DNA from: Simmondsia chinensis
Taxonomy: Eukaryota > Streptophyta > Magnoliopsida > Caryophyllales > Simmondsiaceae
Direction: 5' to 3'
Length of the DNA stretch: 64,000 bases
Assembly: GCA_018398585.1 (NCBI GenBank)
Contig: JAGTTD010000001.1
Span: forward strand, 30,393,438 to 30,457,437
Positions 1 through 10,904 of the stretch are shown in pieces (the first letter of the stretch is position 1; each line of letters opens with the position of its first letter). The notes below the pieces were generated by a model that was not told where the DNA came from, ran no database searches, and saw only the letters and a list, made by a program, of their open reading frames with translations. The position numbers were made by a program, and so were the translations under genes.

Positions 1-2059
1 TATTAAGCATAATAAAATTTCATAAATTGAATCATGGCTGAAAGAAATGGAGAATTTAGTTAAAGCAGACAATACCATTTTATTCTTATTAAAAGAGTTC
101 AATAACATGATTGCTTGTTCATAAAAAAATTTAAATGTTTAAAATTAGTATGAATTTCAAAATAAATAATGAGGGTCTTACTGTGGTGTGTTAATTATGT
201 TTAGTAAGAGCTTATAAGAAAGCATATTCATTTTGAAATGTTCTCACCTTACTAATATTTCGACTTGGACCCCACCACAATGGAGTTTTAGGTAGTTTGG
301 TTGGGCCACCACAGCATGCATTTAAGTGTCAGATTGTGAACTCCGTACTTTGATTATCAGTCAAAAGTTAAGAAAACTATTCCCGTATACCGCATGACTT
401 GTTTACAAATTTGATTTTACACTGTTTATTATATAATTGTTTTAATAATGCTTTGCAGTCAGTACTGATGATATTTACTAGTCCTGTTATACTCATCAAA
501 AAATAGTTAATAAGTATTAGTACATGTGGAGCACTAGTATGTGCTCAATGTTCTCTAGTTTGCTGATAAAATGTCTACTAAGTTTAAAGATCATTTAGAA
601 TGTTAGCCTAGACTAATGAGTTAGCCAGATGCAAGACATAGACATTAGATGTCAAATACATGGGAACAACTTATGAGAAAGTAGTGTTTGATGTGTAAAG
701 TTGGTAGCATGAGAACAACTTATGAGAAAGATGATGGACACTTAAATGATTAGGTAAGTTCAACTTAAGAGCCTGTCATTATGATAGCTTATTTAATTGA
801 AGAAGAATTATTGAGGGGAAAATTATTGCCAATCTCAACAGAATATGATCTTGACTTGCCTTTCATGGTCTTTCGATCAGTTCAGGTTTGATACATCGAG
901 TAAAAGATATTACTCATTCTCTAAACTGATAAAGGCAGAGTTTGATACAAAATGGTGTCATGAGAACTAAGGGCAGAGTCCACTTAGTGTAACCATCTAT
1001 CTCAAGGAATTAAGATCCTTTAAAGGGTAAAATAAAAGGTAAGTCAAAATAGTTTTATTTTTTTCACAAAAGCACTAGACATTAGTATTTAAATGAATTG
1101 CCTAGATACTTTGGTAGTACTGTGGCCAAAACTAAAAAGCCATCAAGGCAAGGTATTCGACATCTTGTTCACTCTAATTGTGATTGGTTGGTGGTCCACT
1201 ATTTTCCCGGTAAGTGGGCTGCATATCAATTAAACATAGTTGTAAGGTGTTGCTAAATTATATAGCTAATTGGGAAGTTTTTAAATGGCATGTTGTATCT
1301 TTCACTTGAAGGTGGTACAATTATTTTAGTAGGGGCACCAAGGGATAATGGTTAAGTTTTCAAAACTATCCACAAGTATTGGTTCTCTTAGAAATTTGAT
1401 TGTTACTATTTACTTTGAAATAGTTTTTCAGTTACTTTTCTAAAAATACACTGATCCTTTAGTAAAAAAATGTTCATTTAAAAAGGATACGTTGGTGGAT
1501 AAAATCTAAGTCAAAACTTTGTTATTGGAAATTCAATGTCTAATACAGGCTCTGTTACATTACCATATAAGAAGAATTTGTTGAAGTGCTGTAGCTTTTA
1601 AGTGGCACTTGAGCTTCTTTCGCATTGGTCTATTATGATTCAAACACTAGTTTGAGATGGTTTTATAGGATCACTAGATTTAAAATGATCACTAGTATGC
1701 AAATTATGTTAGAGCATATGGTGACTCAAAGAGCTTTTAACCATAAAGGCAATAGAGCTACTAGGCTATTAGAACTTGTTCATAAAATGTTTATGGACTG
1801 ATGAATGTTCAAGCGAGTGGAAGCTATGCATATTTCATAAAAGTTCATAAATAACTACTCGATAAGCTGATATATGTATATACCTATGAAGACCCAAGTA
1901 TTGAATCTTTTAAAATGTTCAAAGAATTAAAGATTAATGCTGGGATCAAGTAGGTAATTATATCAACTCACTAGGAAGTAATTGTCTTCGATGAAACCTT
2001 CTAGCAAGATTTTGTGCTTAAGTCCATAAGGATGCTCTTATCCGTTGTATCTTTTTATG

Positions 2060-2460
2060 ATGAGCTATGGAAATTTAAGTTAAGGTGACATTTTTCTCAA
2101 TAGTAACCTTAAGAAAGTTATGTATATAATACAAGACAAGTTTGTTGCCAAGAAGCGGGAGCATATAGTATGCAACCTGAGGGAGTCTACTTGTAGACAT
2201 AAATAGGCATCTTGTTCATTGAGTAGTGGATTCGATGATGTCTATCAAATGAAATGGATTTGAATAAATGGTTAGTGAACCGTGAGTATATGAGTGACAT
2301 GGCGAAAAAGTGGTGACTTTCTAAATGCTTTATGTAAATGGGATTCTACTTATAAAGATTGATGTATTGATTGTCCAATTATTTCAAAATGAAGGAACTA
2401 ATATAAGCACGCTATGTTCTTAGAATCAAGCTTTAACAAGATTCTAAAAAATGATGTCAG
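2060..2460 (+). pseudogene. Copia-A reverse transcriptase fragment (RVT_2 type)
   Basis: Reading across stops and frameshifts, the Copia RT order is visible: a stretch matching the 'TAFLNGxLxExVYMxQPxGF' region near 2085-2150, a 'HIVC' block near 2160, then YVNGILLIKID near 2330-2362. The last is the catalytic YVDDILLI box with both aspartates of the DD pair changed (N and G), so the enzyme would be dead even without the stops. Copia-B carries the homologous segment interrupted by a retroposon, so this copy shows the uninterrupted site. Family assignment is good; the lineage within Copia is not determined. Confidence 0.65.
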
Positions 2461-2784
2461 GTTTATCATAGGTTGTTTTTTTTTTTTTTTTTTTTTTTGA
2501 AGGATTTTTAGATGTTTGACATCAGGATTAATGTTTTCCCTTGAAGTAGGAGTCATTAGATGGTGATGTGTAAAACAGTCCTGTATTTCCTAATTTATTA
2601 TGGAAGTCAAGTACTTGATAGTTATGAAGTTATAAAGTAGACTAGTTGACTCAGATAGTTTCTAATAGATTAAAGCTAGGCGAGTAGAAGAATGACATGG
2701 TGATATATTGATATTAAATATATAATCGTCAATGCATTGACATATCCCTAAGGATAGTTATACAATGCAGGGCTAAATTGGGTT

Positions 2785-2801
2785 TAGGACAAGTGGGAGA
2801 T
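2785..2801 (+). other. Polypurine tract of Copia-A
   Basis: AGGACAAGTGGGAGAT directly precedes TGTTAGAGCC, the 3' LTR start. In plant Copia elements this tract primes plus-strand DNA synthesis. The same tract occurs on the minus strand at 58985-59000 in Copia-E. Confidence 0.8.
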
Positions 2802-3278
2802 TGTTAGAGCCAGTGTCCGAACAAACCTAAATATTTTATCTTACATATTAATTAAATAATGATTTATTTATTTATTGTATGATTATGTTTTACAAGTCAA
2901 ATATACATATGATTGTTTTCTAAAATATTCCATTTGATGGACGTAGTCTAAGATAGCATGTTGAGTTTGGTTTGAGCGGTCAATGAGATAGAGCCACATA
3001 TGGGCTTCAATCAAATTTGTGACATGTTGTCAATTCATGTTCGTAGTCAATGATAAGTTTGAACAACTTGTCTAATAGGCACATGAACAACTAGGGGTGA
3101 ATTGAGCAATGATCCCTAGTACAAATTATTCCATTTACTGTTAATCTCCTCTCAAGCCGATAACATATTCTATGATAAGGCACATCACAAAGAGTGCCTT
3201 ATTTAACAACGATCTCGTACCCAATTGCCCCTAGTATCCATGCCACGTGGAAGCTAAGTCAATATGAATGGATTATTC
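2802..3278 (+). repeat. Copia-A 3' LTR, left part
   Basis: The LTR starts with TGTTAGAGCC right after the polypurine tract and is interrupted at 3278 by Gypsy-1. The rest probably resumes after 13638. The matching 5' LTR is outside the window, so length and age cannot be judged. Confidence 0.6.
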
Positions 3279-3667
3279 TATGAAGACCGCGACTGATTTT
3301 TTTAAATTTAGTTTGTTTTTGGGTTGCATGCTCCGAATAAAGACTTTAATTCTTGTGAATAGTTTGAATGAGTTTTGGCGGGAAGGGTGGTTAGCGGTAG
3401 TTGGTGTTTAGCTGGTTTTAGTGTTTTGGCGGCTCTAGCTAGTTAAGTCGGTTACTTTAGTTACTCTAAATGCTTTGTATCTTGGTTTAGCTAACATTAG
3501 TATAAATAGCTTGATTCTTCATGTAATTAGAGTCATTGAAATTATATTGATTTAATTCCTTTTTCTCAACCCTAATTCTCTCTGCTTCTTATCTACTTCT
3601 TCTTCTTCTCATCTCAAATTCCTTCCCTATCTTATTTATGATTCAAGATTGATCTTGAATCATAAAA
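3279..3667 (+). repeat. Gypsy-1 5' LTR
   Basis: It matches the 3' LTR (8149-8416 plus 13518-13638) with scattered differences, for example GGCGGGAAGGGTGGTTAGCGG near 3378. It ends at a CT-rich tract and an ATCATA end just before the primer site. A likely TATA box (AGTATAAATA) lies near 3500. Confidence 0.85.
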
Positions 3668-3669
3668 AT

Positions 3670-3681
3670 TGGTATCAGAGC
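3670..3681 (+). other. Primer binding site, initiator tRNA-Met type
   Basis: TGGTATCAGAGC is complementary to the 3' end of plant initiator tRNA-Met and lies a few bases after the 5' LTR, where minus-strand synthesis would start. Confidence 0.9.
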
Positions 3682-3746
3682 TTGTGTACTTGGGCTATTG
3701 GATTGTTGTTTGATCAACTCTGGCGCGAGGAAAGAAGGCTGTTGCA

Positions 3747-4710
3747 ATGGCTGAAGGTTCGAATGTAGCTGCAATTCCTACTGATTAGATCAATTAGTTG
3801 AGATAGCAGATAAAAGATATTATGAGGCAACAAATACAAGAGTTGATGTCAAATTTATAGCGGTCTCAGCAGCAATCTTAGTAGAAAATTCAGCAACAAC
3901 TACTAAGAATGCAAGAACAGCTTAATCGTCAGTCTTTACCTCCTGGAGCTGAAATTTTGTCATCTGGAAGCCAACGTACGAGGCCTCCTGATCCTATGCA
4001 TCTAAGAGGATCTGAGGAGGGTTTAGATGGAGCTGCTATGGTTAAGAATTCAAGATTTAAACAACTTAAAGTGGAGATTGAGCCGTTTGATGGAGTGCAA
4101 CCTCAATCATGGATTAGAAGATATGAGTGGTACTTTTGGTTTTATCATGTGGCAGATTCTGAGAAGGTGGAGCTTGCTGCAGTTTACTTAAGGGGAGGTC
4201 AGGAGGTGTGGTTCCATAGCTTGATTCTAGGAAATCCTTCCATCACTTGGCTGGAGTTAGTGGACGAATTATGTGAGAGATATGGAGATGAAGATCTTGG
4301 TTATGTTGTGGCCAATTTTAACGGGATGTCAGAAGCAACATCAATTAAAGAGTACATTACACGGTTTGAGAATTTAAGAGCTAGAATGATGGCAGTGAAT
4401 CCGGTAGCCAATGAAGTTAATTACATTTCAAGCTTTATCATTGGACTTAGACCTAAATCAAGAATATTGTTAAAGCATTAAATCCTTCAACATTGTCTCA
4501 GGCCTGCTTAAAGGCAAGACTGTTTGAGAACAATGTTTTGGCTGCACCAAAAGGGTAACACTTCAAGAGTGGACAGGTTGTAGCTACCTTGCAAAACAAC
4601 TGCTCCAGTAAACAATAAACCTCTGAGTTTAGAGGAGAAAAAGTCCCATAAATTATGCTTTAAGTGCAATCAGAAATATTTATTTGGTCACAAGTACAAT
4701 CCTAAATTTC
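3747..4710 (+). pseudogene. Gypsy-1 gag
   Basis: The likely start is ATG 3747 (MAEGSNVAA), followed by several in-frame stops that mostly read as CAG or CAA changed to TAG or TAA. The open part 3909-4481 holds the retrotransposon gag core: 'EPFDGVQPQSWIRRYEWYF', then the 'AAVYLRGGQEVWFHSL' helix and 'WLELVDELCERYGDEDLG'. A zinc knuckle of the chromovirus form C-x2-C-x7-H-x-C follows near 4655-4705, but its last cysteine is tyrosine (CFKCNQKYLFGHKY). The protein would have formed the virus-like particle. Gypsy-3 carries a close homologue with the knuckle intact. Confidence 0.85.
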
Positions 4711-4712
4711 TC

Positions 4713-5200
4713 ATGGCTGTCACCAGAGCTGATTTTAAAGAAGATTCATGGGATCAAGAGGGTGAAACAGGTCCTAATGTCCAAGAGCAGAAGCTTGTTG
4801 TGGAGTCTGATGATGATGAGATGGAAATTTCTGTTAAGGCCTTGACTAGGAGTAGCTCTCACAACACAATCAGGATTAAGGGAGAAGTTGGTCACAAGCC
4901 CTTATTAATCTTAATTGATAGTGGTAGCATGCATTGTTTTGTGGATCCAAAGATTGTGAGAGCTGTGGGGCATGAGATAATCCACACTAGCCCTTTTGCA
5001 GTAACAGTTCTTGATGGAAATTCTATATAGACACAAACTAACTGCAAGCAGTTCTGTTGGTTGATGTAAGGACATAGTTTTGTCTATGATTTCAGAGTTC
5101 TGAGGCTGGGTGAATGTGACACGGTTCTTAGAGTGGATTAGGTGAAAACAATCAGTCCCATTGTGTTTGATTTTGCTCAACTATCAGTTACTTTTGAAGA
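4713..5200 (+). pseudogene. Gypsy-1 aspartic protease
   Basis: The segment 4713-5030 is open and contains LLILIDSGSMHCFVDPKIV, with the catalytic DSG motif intact, inside the usual context 'ISVKALTRSSSHNTIRIKG'. It continues past a TAG (expected CAG) at 5028 into 'QFCWLM' and a 'RVLRLGECDTVL' block that leads to RT. It would have cut the Gag-Pol polyprotein. It is broken by at least three stops. Confidence 0.85.
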
Positions 5201-5369
5201 AATGGCCAAAGTGTCAAATTGCAAGGAATCATAGAGCAAGGGCAGTTGCAGGTGATGAAGAGCAAACGATTAGAAGGAGTGATCTAGAAAGGGGCCAATC
5301 AATGGATTGGCCACCTGTTTTCTATTGATTCAAAACCTTTGGAAGCTCATGTGAATTCGAATCCCTTTA

Positions 5370-6200
5370 TTGACAAGCTAATTCAAGACTACAAAGACCT
5401 TTTTGAGAAACCAACTGTCCTTCCTCCTAAGAGATCAGTAGACCACACTATTCCTTTGAAGTCAGACTCAAATCCAGTGAACCTAAGACCTTACAAGTAT
5501 CCTCATTCTTAAAAAAGTGAGATTGAGAGGTAAGTAAAGGAGCTTTTGAAGACAAATTTCATTAGACATAGCCATAGTCCTTTTGCCTCACCTGTGATAT
5601 TGGTTAAGAAGAAGGATGGGACCTCTCGAATGTGTATTGATTACATGCAACTTAATTCTCTCACAGTTGAAGACAAATTCCCAATTCCCATCATTGGTGA
5701 TCTTTTGGATGAGTTACATGCTTCTTATTACTTCTCCAAGTTCACCAAACTGCAATTAGAACCCACCATGGTTATTATGAATTTGTGGTTCTGTCCTTTG
5801 TGTTATCCAATGCTCGAGTCACTTTTTAAGTTTTAATGAGTGCAGTTTTCAAGCTCGTCTTAAGGAAGTTCATTCTTGTGTTCTTTTATGACATTTTGGT
5901 GTATAGTCCTACCTTGTATTCTCATGTGGTACTTCTGGGGCATGTGTTTGAAACTATGAGACAACACAAGTTGTATGCCAAACTCTCTAAGTGTTCTTTT
6001 GCTCTTTCTCAAGTTGGAATATTTGGGCCATATCGTATCAAGTGAGGGCATGGCCATTGATTCATCAAAGATTCAAGCAATGAAGGACTGGCCAACACCT
6101 GTTTCACTCAAACAACTGAGGGGTTTCTTGGGTTTGACTGGTTATGACCGAATGTTTGTCTCTGGACTTGGTATGATAGCTAAGCCATTAACAGAACTTC
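5370..6200 (+). pseudogene. Gypsy-1 reverse transcriptase
   Basis: Recognisable blocks are 'DHTIPLKSDSNPVNLRPYKY' (about 5440-5500), 'SPFASPVILVKKKDGTSRMC' and 'DYMQLNSLTVEDKFPIPII' (5578-5700), a collapsed middle palm, and then 'LRKFILVFFYDILVYSP' (5857-5910). The catalytic FDDILVYS box reads FYDILVYS, so the first aspartate is lost, and part of the region around DLRSGYHQI has been deleted. The thumb follows near 6010-6190 ('SSEGMAIDSSKIQAMKDWP'). Confidence 0.85.
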
Positions 6201-6670
6201 TAAAAAAAGATGCATTTCTGTGGATAGAAGCAGCTCAAGAAGCATTCAAGCACTTGAAGTCGGCTATGTGCTCAGCTCCTATGTTAGCAATGCCTGATTT
6301 CAAGGTGCCATTCATCTTAGAAACTGATGCTGGTAGCAAAGGGGTGGGAGCAATTCTCTCTCAATGTGGTAGACCTGTGGCTTATCTTAGCCAAGATTTA
6401 AGTCCAAGGAATTTGAGCTTGTCCATTTTTGAGAAGGAACATCTCGCAATCTTGTTGGCAGTTAAAAATGGAGACACAACCTTGAAGGGCATCACTTCTT
6501 CATCAAAATAGATCACAAGAGCCTCAAGTACTTACTTGAGCAGAAGATTGCTACTAGAATGTAGTGTAAGGGGCTCATGAAGATGTTGGAATAGGATTAT
6601 TCGATTGAATACAGAAGTGGAAGGGAGAATCTTGTAGTTGATGCACTGTCTTGGAGACAAGAAGGGTGTA
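6200..6670 (+). pseudogene. Gypsy-1 RNase H
   Basis: The segment starts around 'FLWIEAAQEAFKHLKSAMCS' and contains 'PFILETDAGSKGVGAILSQC' with the first catalytic aspartate, then 'LSIFEKEHLAILLAVK' with the glutamate. It runs on, broken by stops and a frameshift after 6505, through 'YRSGRENLVVDALS', the conserved end of RNase H before integrase. Confidence 0.8.
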
Positions 6671-6679
6671 ATTCTGCAT

Positions 6680-7440
6680 CTTGTCATGCCATTTCGTTAG
6701 CCTTGCCATCTTGGATGGAGGAAGTGCAAAAATCATATGAAGGAGATAGCTTTGCTCAGGATTGTATTACAGCCTATAGTGTTAAGCATTCATCAATTGA
6801 AGGTTTTGGTATGACTGTCAGCAATGGTGTTATAAGAGTCAAGGGAAAGGTTTACATTGAATTTGAAATAGATCTTAGGAAGCAAGTTATTCTAGCTTTC
6901 CATGCTTTAGCATGGGGAGGACATTCCTGAACTAAAGGCACTTATTAATGGTTGAGGCAATACTTTCATTGGACAAGCATGAAAAGGAATGTGGTGGAAA
7001 GTGGGCAAGTACGTGAGGTGTGTCAGCAAATAAAGAGTGATCATATGCCTTGCCAATAGCCCTTGCTTATTCTTAAGAGGGCTTGGCAACACATTAGCAC
7101 GGACTTCATAGAAGGTTTGCCTAAATCAGAGGGAAAGGAGATCATTGGGTTGTGGTGGATCGTTTCACCAAGTTAGGACACTTTATTGCCCTCAATCGTC
7201 CAATTTCAGCCGAGAGACTAGCAAAATTGTTCTTGGACCACATCTATAAACTTCATGATCCATCATTTCTGATCAAGATACACTATTTACCAATAATTTC
7301 TAGAGTGAATTGTTCCTATTGGTTGGTTACACACTTTCATTAAGCTCTTCCTACCATCCTCAAATGGATGCTCAGGCAAAAAGGGTTAATCCGTGTGTTG
7401 AACAATATTTGAGAGGCATGACATTTTCCCATTCCAAGTA
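6680..7440 (+). pseudogene. Gypsy-1 integrase (zinc domain and core)
   Basis: The zinc-binding region includes 'AFHALAWGGHS' followed, after stops, by a tract corresponding to 'YFHWxxMKxxVxxxVxxC'. The core shows '[19 protein letters not shown]' with the first catalytic aspartate and '[20 protein letters not shown]'. The second aspartate region (SDRD in the sister copies) is lost, and the glutamate region reads AKRVNPC instead of TERVNQC. The protein could not carry out integration. Confidence 0.8.
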
Positions 7441-7479
7441 GTGGCACAAGTGGCTATCATTGGTTGAGTATTGGTACAA

Positions 7480-8118
7480 AATACACGCTCATTTAGCTTT
7501 GGGAACAACTCCTTTCAAAGCACTCTAAGGCTATGACCCACCTTCAGGAATGGGACTTCAAGGAGTTATATCTTCAGTAACAGAAGTTAATGAATTACTA
7601 GAGCAAAGGAGACAGCTAGTACAAATGGTCAAGGACAACTTGCAATTAGCTCAATCAAGGATGATATTTTTCGCTTATAGGAAAAGCACTGACAACACTT
7701 CTACTGTTGATGACTAGGTTTACTTGAAGTTGCAGCCATACAAGCATTCATCTGTAGCAGTACGCAAAAATGTCAAGCTTTGTGTTCGACACTTTGGTCC
7801 TTACAAGGTGTTGGAGAAGCCGGAAATTGTGGCTTACTGGTTGGAATTACCTTTAGATTCATGTGTGCATCTAGTATTTCACGTGTCTCTCCTAAAGAAG
7901 CATGTAGTAGAAGGAATGACAAGTTCTGCAGCATCACCTGTAACTTCTACCAATGGAATACTCTAGCAGGAACCTATAGCTATCTTAAGCTCTCGTACCA
8001 GGTAGCAGCGGGATAGAAGCAAATAGGAAGTGCTCATTCAGTGGGAAAATATGGATAAGAATGCAGCATGGGAGGAATTGAAGTTCATCAAGACCCAATT
8101 TCCTTCGTTTCATTCTTG
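7480..8118 (+). pseudogene. Gypsy-1 integrase C-terminal part with chromodomain-like tail
   Basis: The order matches the intact-looking homologue in Gypsy-2: an 'LGTTPFKALxGYDPP' block, then 'VYLKLQPYKHSSVAVRKNVK' (with TAG for a tryptophan TGG just before) and 'FHVSLLKKHV', then a tail ending 'WEELKFIKTQFPSFHS' at the stop near 8117. Such a tail resembles the degenerate chromodomain that directs chromovirus integration to chromatin. Confidence 0.75.
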
Positions 8119-8148
8119 AGGGCAAGAATGTTCTTAAGGGGCGGGTAT

Positions 8149-8416
8149 TGTCATGATCAAGGTTGTTTTTGATCAATTTAGTCTGTTTTTGGGTTGTATG
8201 CTTAAAATAAATACTTTAATTCTTTTGAAGAGTTTGAATGAGTTTAAGCGGGAAGGGTGGTTAGCGGTAGTCAGTGTTTAGCTGGTTTTAGTGTTTTGGC
8301 AGCTCTAGCTAGTTAAGTCAGTTGCTTTAGTTAGTCTGAATGTTTTGTATCTTGATTTAGCTAACATTAGTATAAATAACTTGATTCTTCATGTAATAAA
8401 ATTCACTGAATGATAT
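8149..8416 (+). repeat. Gypsy-1 3' LTR, left part
   Basis: It starts TGTCATGATCAAGG directly after the purine tract AAGGGGCGGGTA (8136-8147), which is the polypurine tract. It matches the 5' LTR up to CACTGAATGATAT, where the CACTA element is inserted. Confidence 0.9.
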
Positions 8417-8900
8417 CACTACAAGAAAAAGGGTCATTAACGACAGCAATTATCGTCGTTAAAAACCTAGTTTACCGTCGTTAATGGAGAAACATCCCGT
8501 CGTTTGACGTCGTTATTGCTTTCGACGTTAATACTATCTGGAATTAATGACCACTAAAATGAGCCGTCGTTAAAAAGCATCTACGACAGTATATTATGTC
8601 CGTCGTTAAAAGTGAAATCAATAACGACGACACAAGTTGCCGTTAAAAGTAAAGTCTTTAACGTCAAGTGGCACCGTCATTAAAGGGCTGATAAATAATG
8701 ACAATGATTGTCGTTGTTACAAATATTTGCCGTCATATAGGAAAAAGTTTTAATGACAACAAACATCATCGTTAAAAGTTTTTGCGCTACTAATTGAAAA
8801 TAGTAACGAGAATATAGACCGTCGTTGGCAAGAAATAGCAACTATAAACTGTCGTTAAAAAGCTTTTTATCAATTGATGACAATTCTAACAGAAGAATTT
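8417..8900 (+). repeat. CACTA left end: TIR and subterminal repeats
   Basis: The first 13 bases are the terminal inverted repeat. Over the next 450 bases short motifs of the type CCGTCGTTA / TAACGACGG recur in both orientations more than a dozen times. In the En/Spm family such subterminal motifs bind the element's DNA-binding accessory protein. Confidence 0.85.
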
Positions 8901-9893
8901 ATCAATGTTAAAAACCCCTGTACATTCATATAGTGTAATGTATACATTCATAAATACAAGTATATTTATACAATATAAAGATAATTTTTTGATTGTTTAA
9001 AACTACTGTACTTTCATATAAGGACAATTTTCAGGTTATTTGTAGCACCTGTACATAAATGTAGTATAACAACATTTCATTTCAGTTGTAGCACTTATAG
9101 AATAGTACAATATAACCATACAGAAATAACTCTTACATATCATTCAATGAAGCAACGAATTGTAGCAAAAAATAAAGATATCATTGAAACTTAAATATCC
9201 AAGTACATGTAAAAGCCAATTTGCATAAAAAAAAAAAATACCAAAAACGTACATTGTTAAATTTGTCACCTAGAAACTTAGCAAAAACTGCAAATTCGAC
9301 AAAGGTTCACAAATAAAAGCTCCAACAAAAACAAAAATTTGCAGTGCGGTCTTCTAACACTTGAAAAAAGTAAATACAACACTCATATTAGAAAATTATT
9401 GTCATCTGAGCATCAATAATCAGTACACACAACAGACCGAGCAATAAAAAAATAAAAATTATAATAAAGTAATTAGCTTAAAATTGACCGAAAAGGAAAT
9501 TCCTAAGCTTTTTAATGCAATACAATTGCAAACGCAGTCTCCATATTATAGATTCAATCATAGTGTCACAAATTCAAAACATTCTTATACTCCACCTAAG
9601 ATTCAATCACATAGTCCAAACTCAACAACAATTGCAAATAACTCAATAATGTGTGTTTAATGGACACCAAAATGATTGCAAACTCTCAGCTTCATATTGA
9701 AGCCCGAAGTCCTCAATCCACAACATTCTCAAATGCCACATTAAACTTAATCACAAAGTCCAAATTCACAACATTTCCAAATAACTCAATAATCAATTCT
9801 TAATGAATATCTCAACATAGATAACCGAAAACAAAGGAGAAAAAGGGAGAGAAAGAAGAAAAAAAAAAAAGAAGAAGAAGATTACCAAATAAC

Positions 9894-10410
9894 TCATAAT
9901 ACTTGATCAATGTAGTCGTCCATCTCAGTAGATAAGGATGGAGTACTTGACCCATTGTTATGAGCTCCTTCCTCTAGTGATTTTACTCTAGCTGCCAAAT
10001 CAACAAATTCCTTATTCTCCTTAAGAATTGCTCGCTTTTCCTTCTCAAATTGACAAAGTTTTTTAAGAAGCTTGGCCTTGGTAGTGTCCTTTAAAATCAC
10101 TAGGCCTTACCCCTCCCCCATAACCAGACACATGACTTTGAGCTTGATGTTTATTGAAGACCTTCTCAGCAACTTCAACGTAAGATCATGTCGGATTCTC
10201 TTCTATGACACCAACAATTTTTTCCTATAAAATGTGGTGGAATAAGAATTAAGTATATTTGATAACAAGTAATTATTTATTTAAAATTTCAAATTCGACA
10301 TACATATTGTTGACAAAGTTCAAGTCATCAGCTTATCACCTTGAAAGTGTAGCCAAAAACATCTCCCCAAGATTCGAACCTTTTCCATTCTATTGAGTCT
10401 TTACAATCAA
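9894..10410 (-). pseudogene. CACTA-encoded plant transposase fragment (Transposase_24-like)
   Basis: Two exon-like pieces read on the minus strand. The first, about 10410-10341, encodes 'EWKRFESWGDVFGYTFK' and ends at a possible GT donor. The second, about 10230-9894, begins after a TATAG acceptor-like site and reads 'VGVIEENPT*SYVEVAEKVF' then 'NKHQAQSHVSGYGGGVRP', which I recognise as the conserved C-terminal region of plant Ptta/En/Spm proteins. A frameshift follows, leading into a charged coiled-coil-like segment (LLKKLCQFEKEKRAILKEN) that ends at 9894. One tryptophan is a stop (T*S for TWS-like). The family call is from memory of the motif. Confidence 0.7.
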
Positions 10411-10559
10411 ACAATAGTCAGATTGTCCACTAGAAAAAAAAATTAAAACTAAAATATTGAAATTGTCAATTGCATACCATATCTTTGAACAATTTCCCTT
10501 CCTATGATTGGCAGTGGCACTGATGCTAACACTGCTCCCAATTTCCCTATATAAATTGG

Positions 10560-10720
10560 CACTATAAGAATGCTTATACAACAACAACAATAGCAACAGA
10601 CGAAGTGCCTCAAGAGCTCCCGCATAAGCAAGGTTTGGGAGGGGTGGATGTACGCAGCCTTACCCTTTCTGAGTGGAACCCTGCCAAAAGGCTGTTTTCA
10701 AGGGCCCCATGCTTACTTCT
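10560..10720 (+). repeat. SINE fragment (tRNA-derived plant type) inside the CACTA element
   Basis: An ACAACAACAAC run is followed by 'GAGCTCCCGC', 'GGGAGGGGTGGATGTACGCA' and 'GCCTTACCCTTT', then 'AGGCTGTTTTCAAGG'. This order is the body of a widespread plant SINE group. The tRNA-like head is missing. A related piece lies at 24438-24576 on the other strand. Confidence 0.6.
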
Positions 10721-10904
10721 ACATATACGACAGAATAACAAACTACAGAAGAAATATTTTTGCTATTATCATTTTGCCACTTGAATGCCTTTGATCTCAA
10801 CAGAAATAATCACTGGTAACACTTATGACATGCCAGCACAAGAAATGCAGAAAAAGAATGAAGTTGAAACTTGATAGACAAGATGAGATCTTCCTAGGCA
10901 CAAT

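Larger units (their letters stand above)
1..2801 (+). mobile_element. Copia-A: decayed Ty1/Copia element body
   Basis: This stretch has no usable ORF, but three things identify it. It ends in the purine run AGGACAAGTGGGAGAT followed by TGTTAG, the usual plant Copia polypurine tract and LTR start. It holds a recognisable reverse transcriptase palm (see 2060-2460). Positions about 960-2640 align with the second copy at 47591-50651. The first ~840 bases show nothing I can name apart from a short direct repeat of GAACAACTTATGAGAAAG near 662 and 713. A run of T near 2479-2499 is absent from the second copy and is probably a slippage expansion. The left end lies outside the window. Confidence 0.7.

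Noticed and set aside
2476..2500. T run as the poly(A) tail of a minus-strand retroposon
   Set aside because: No target duplication around it, and the Copia-B copy shows homologous sequence on both sides without an insert of any size.
5546..6511. Possible endogenous pararetrovirus because of the RT/RNase H frames
   Set aside because: LTRs, tRNA primer site, polypurine tract, integrase and chromodomain tail show a Ty3/Gypsy retrotransposon.
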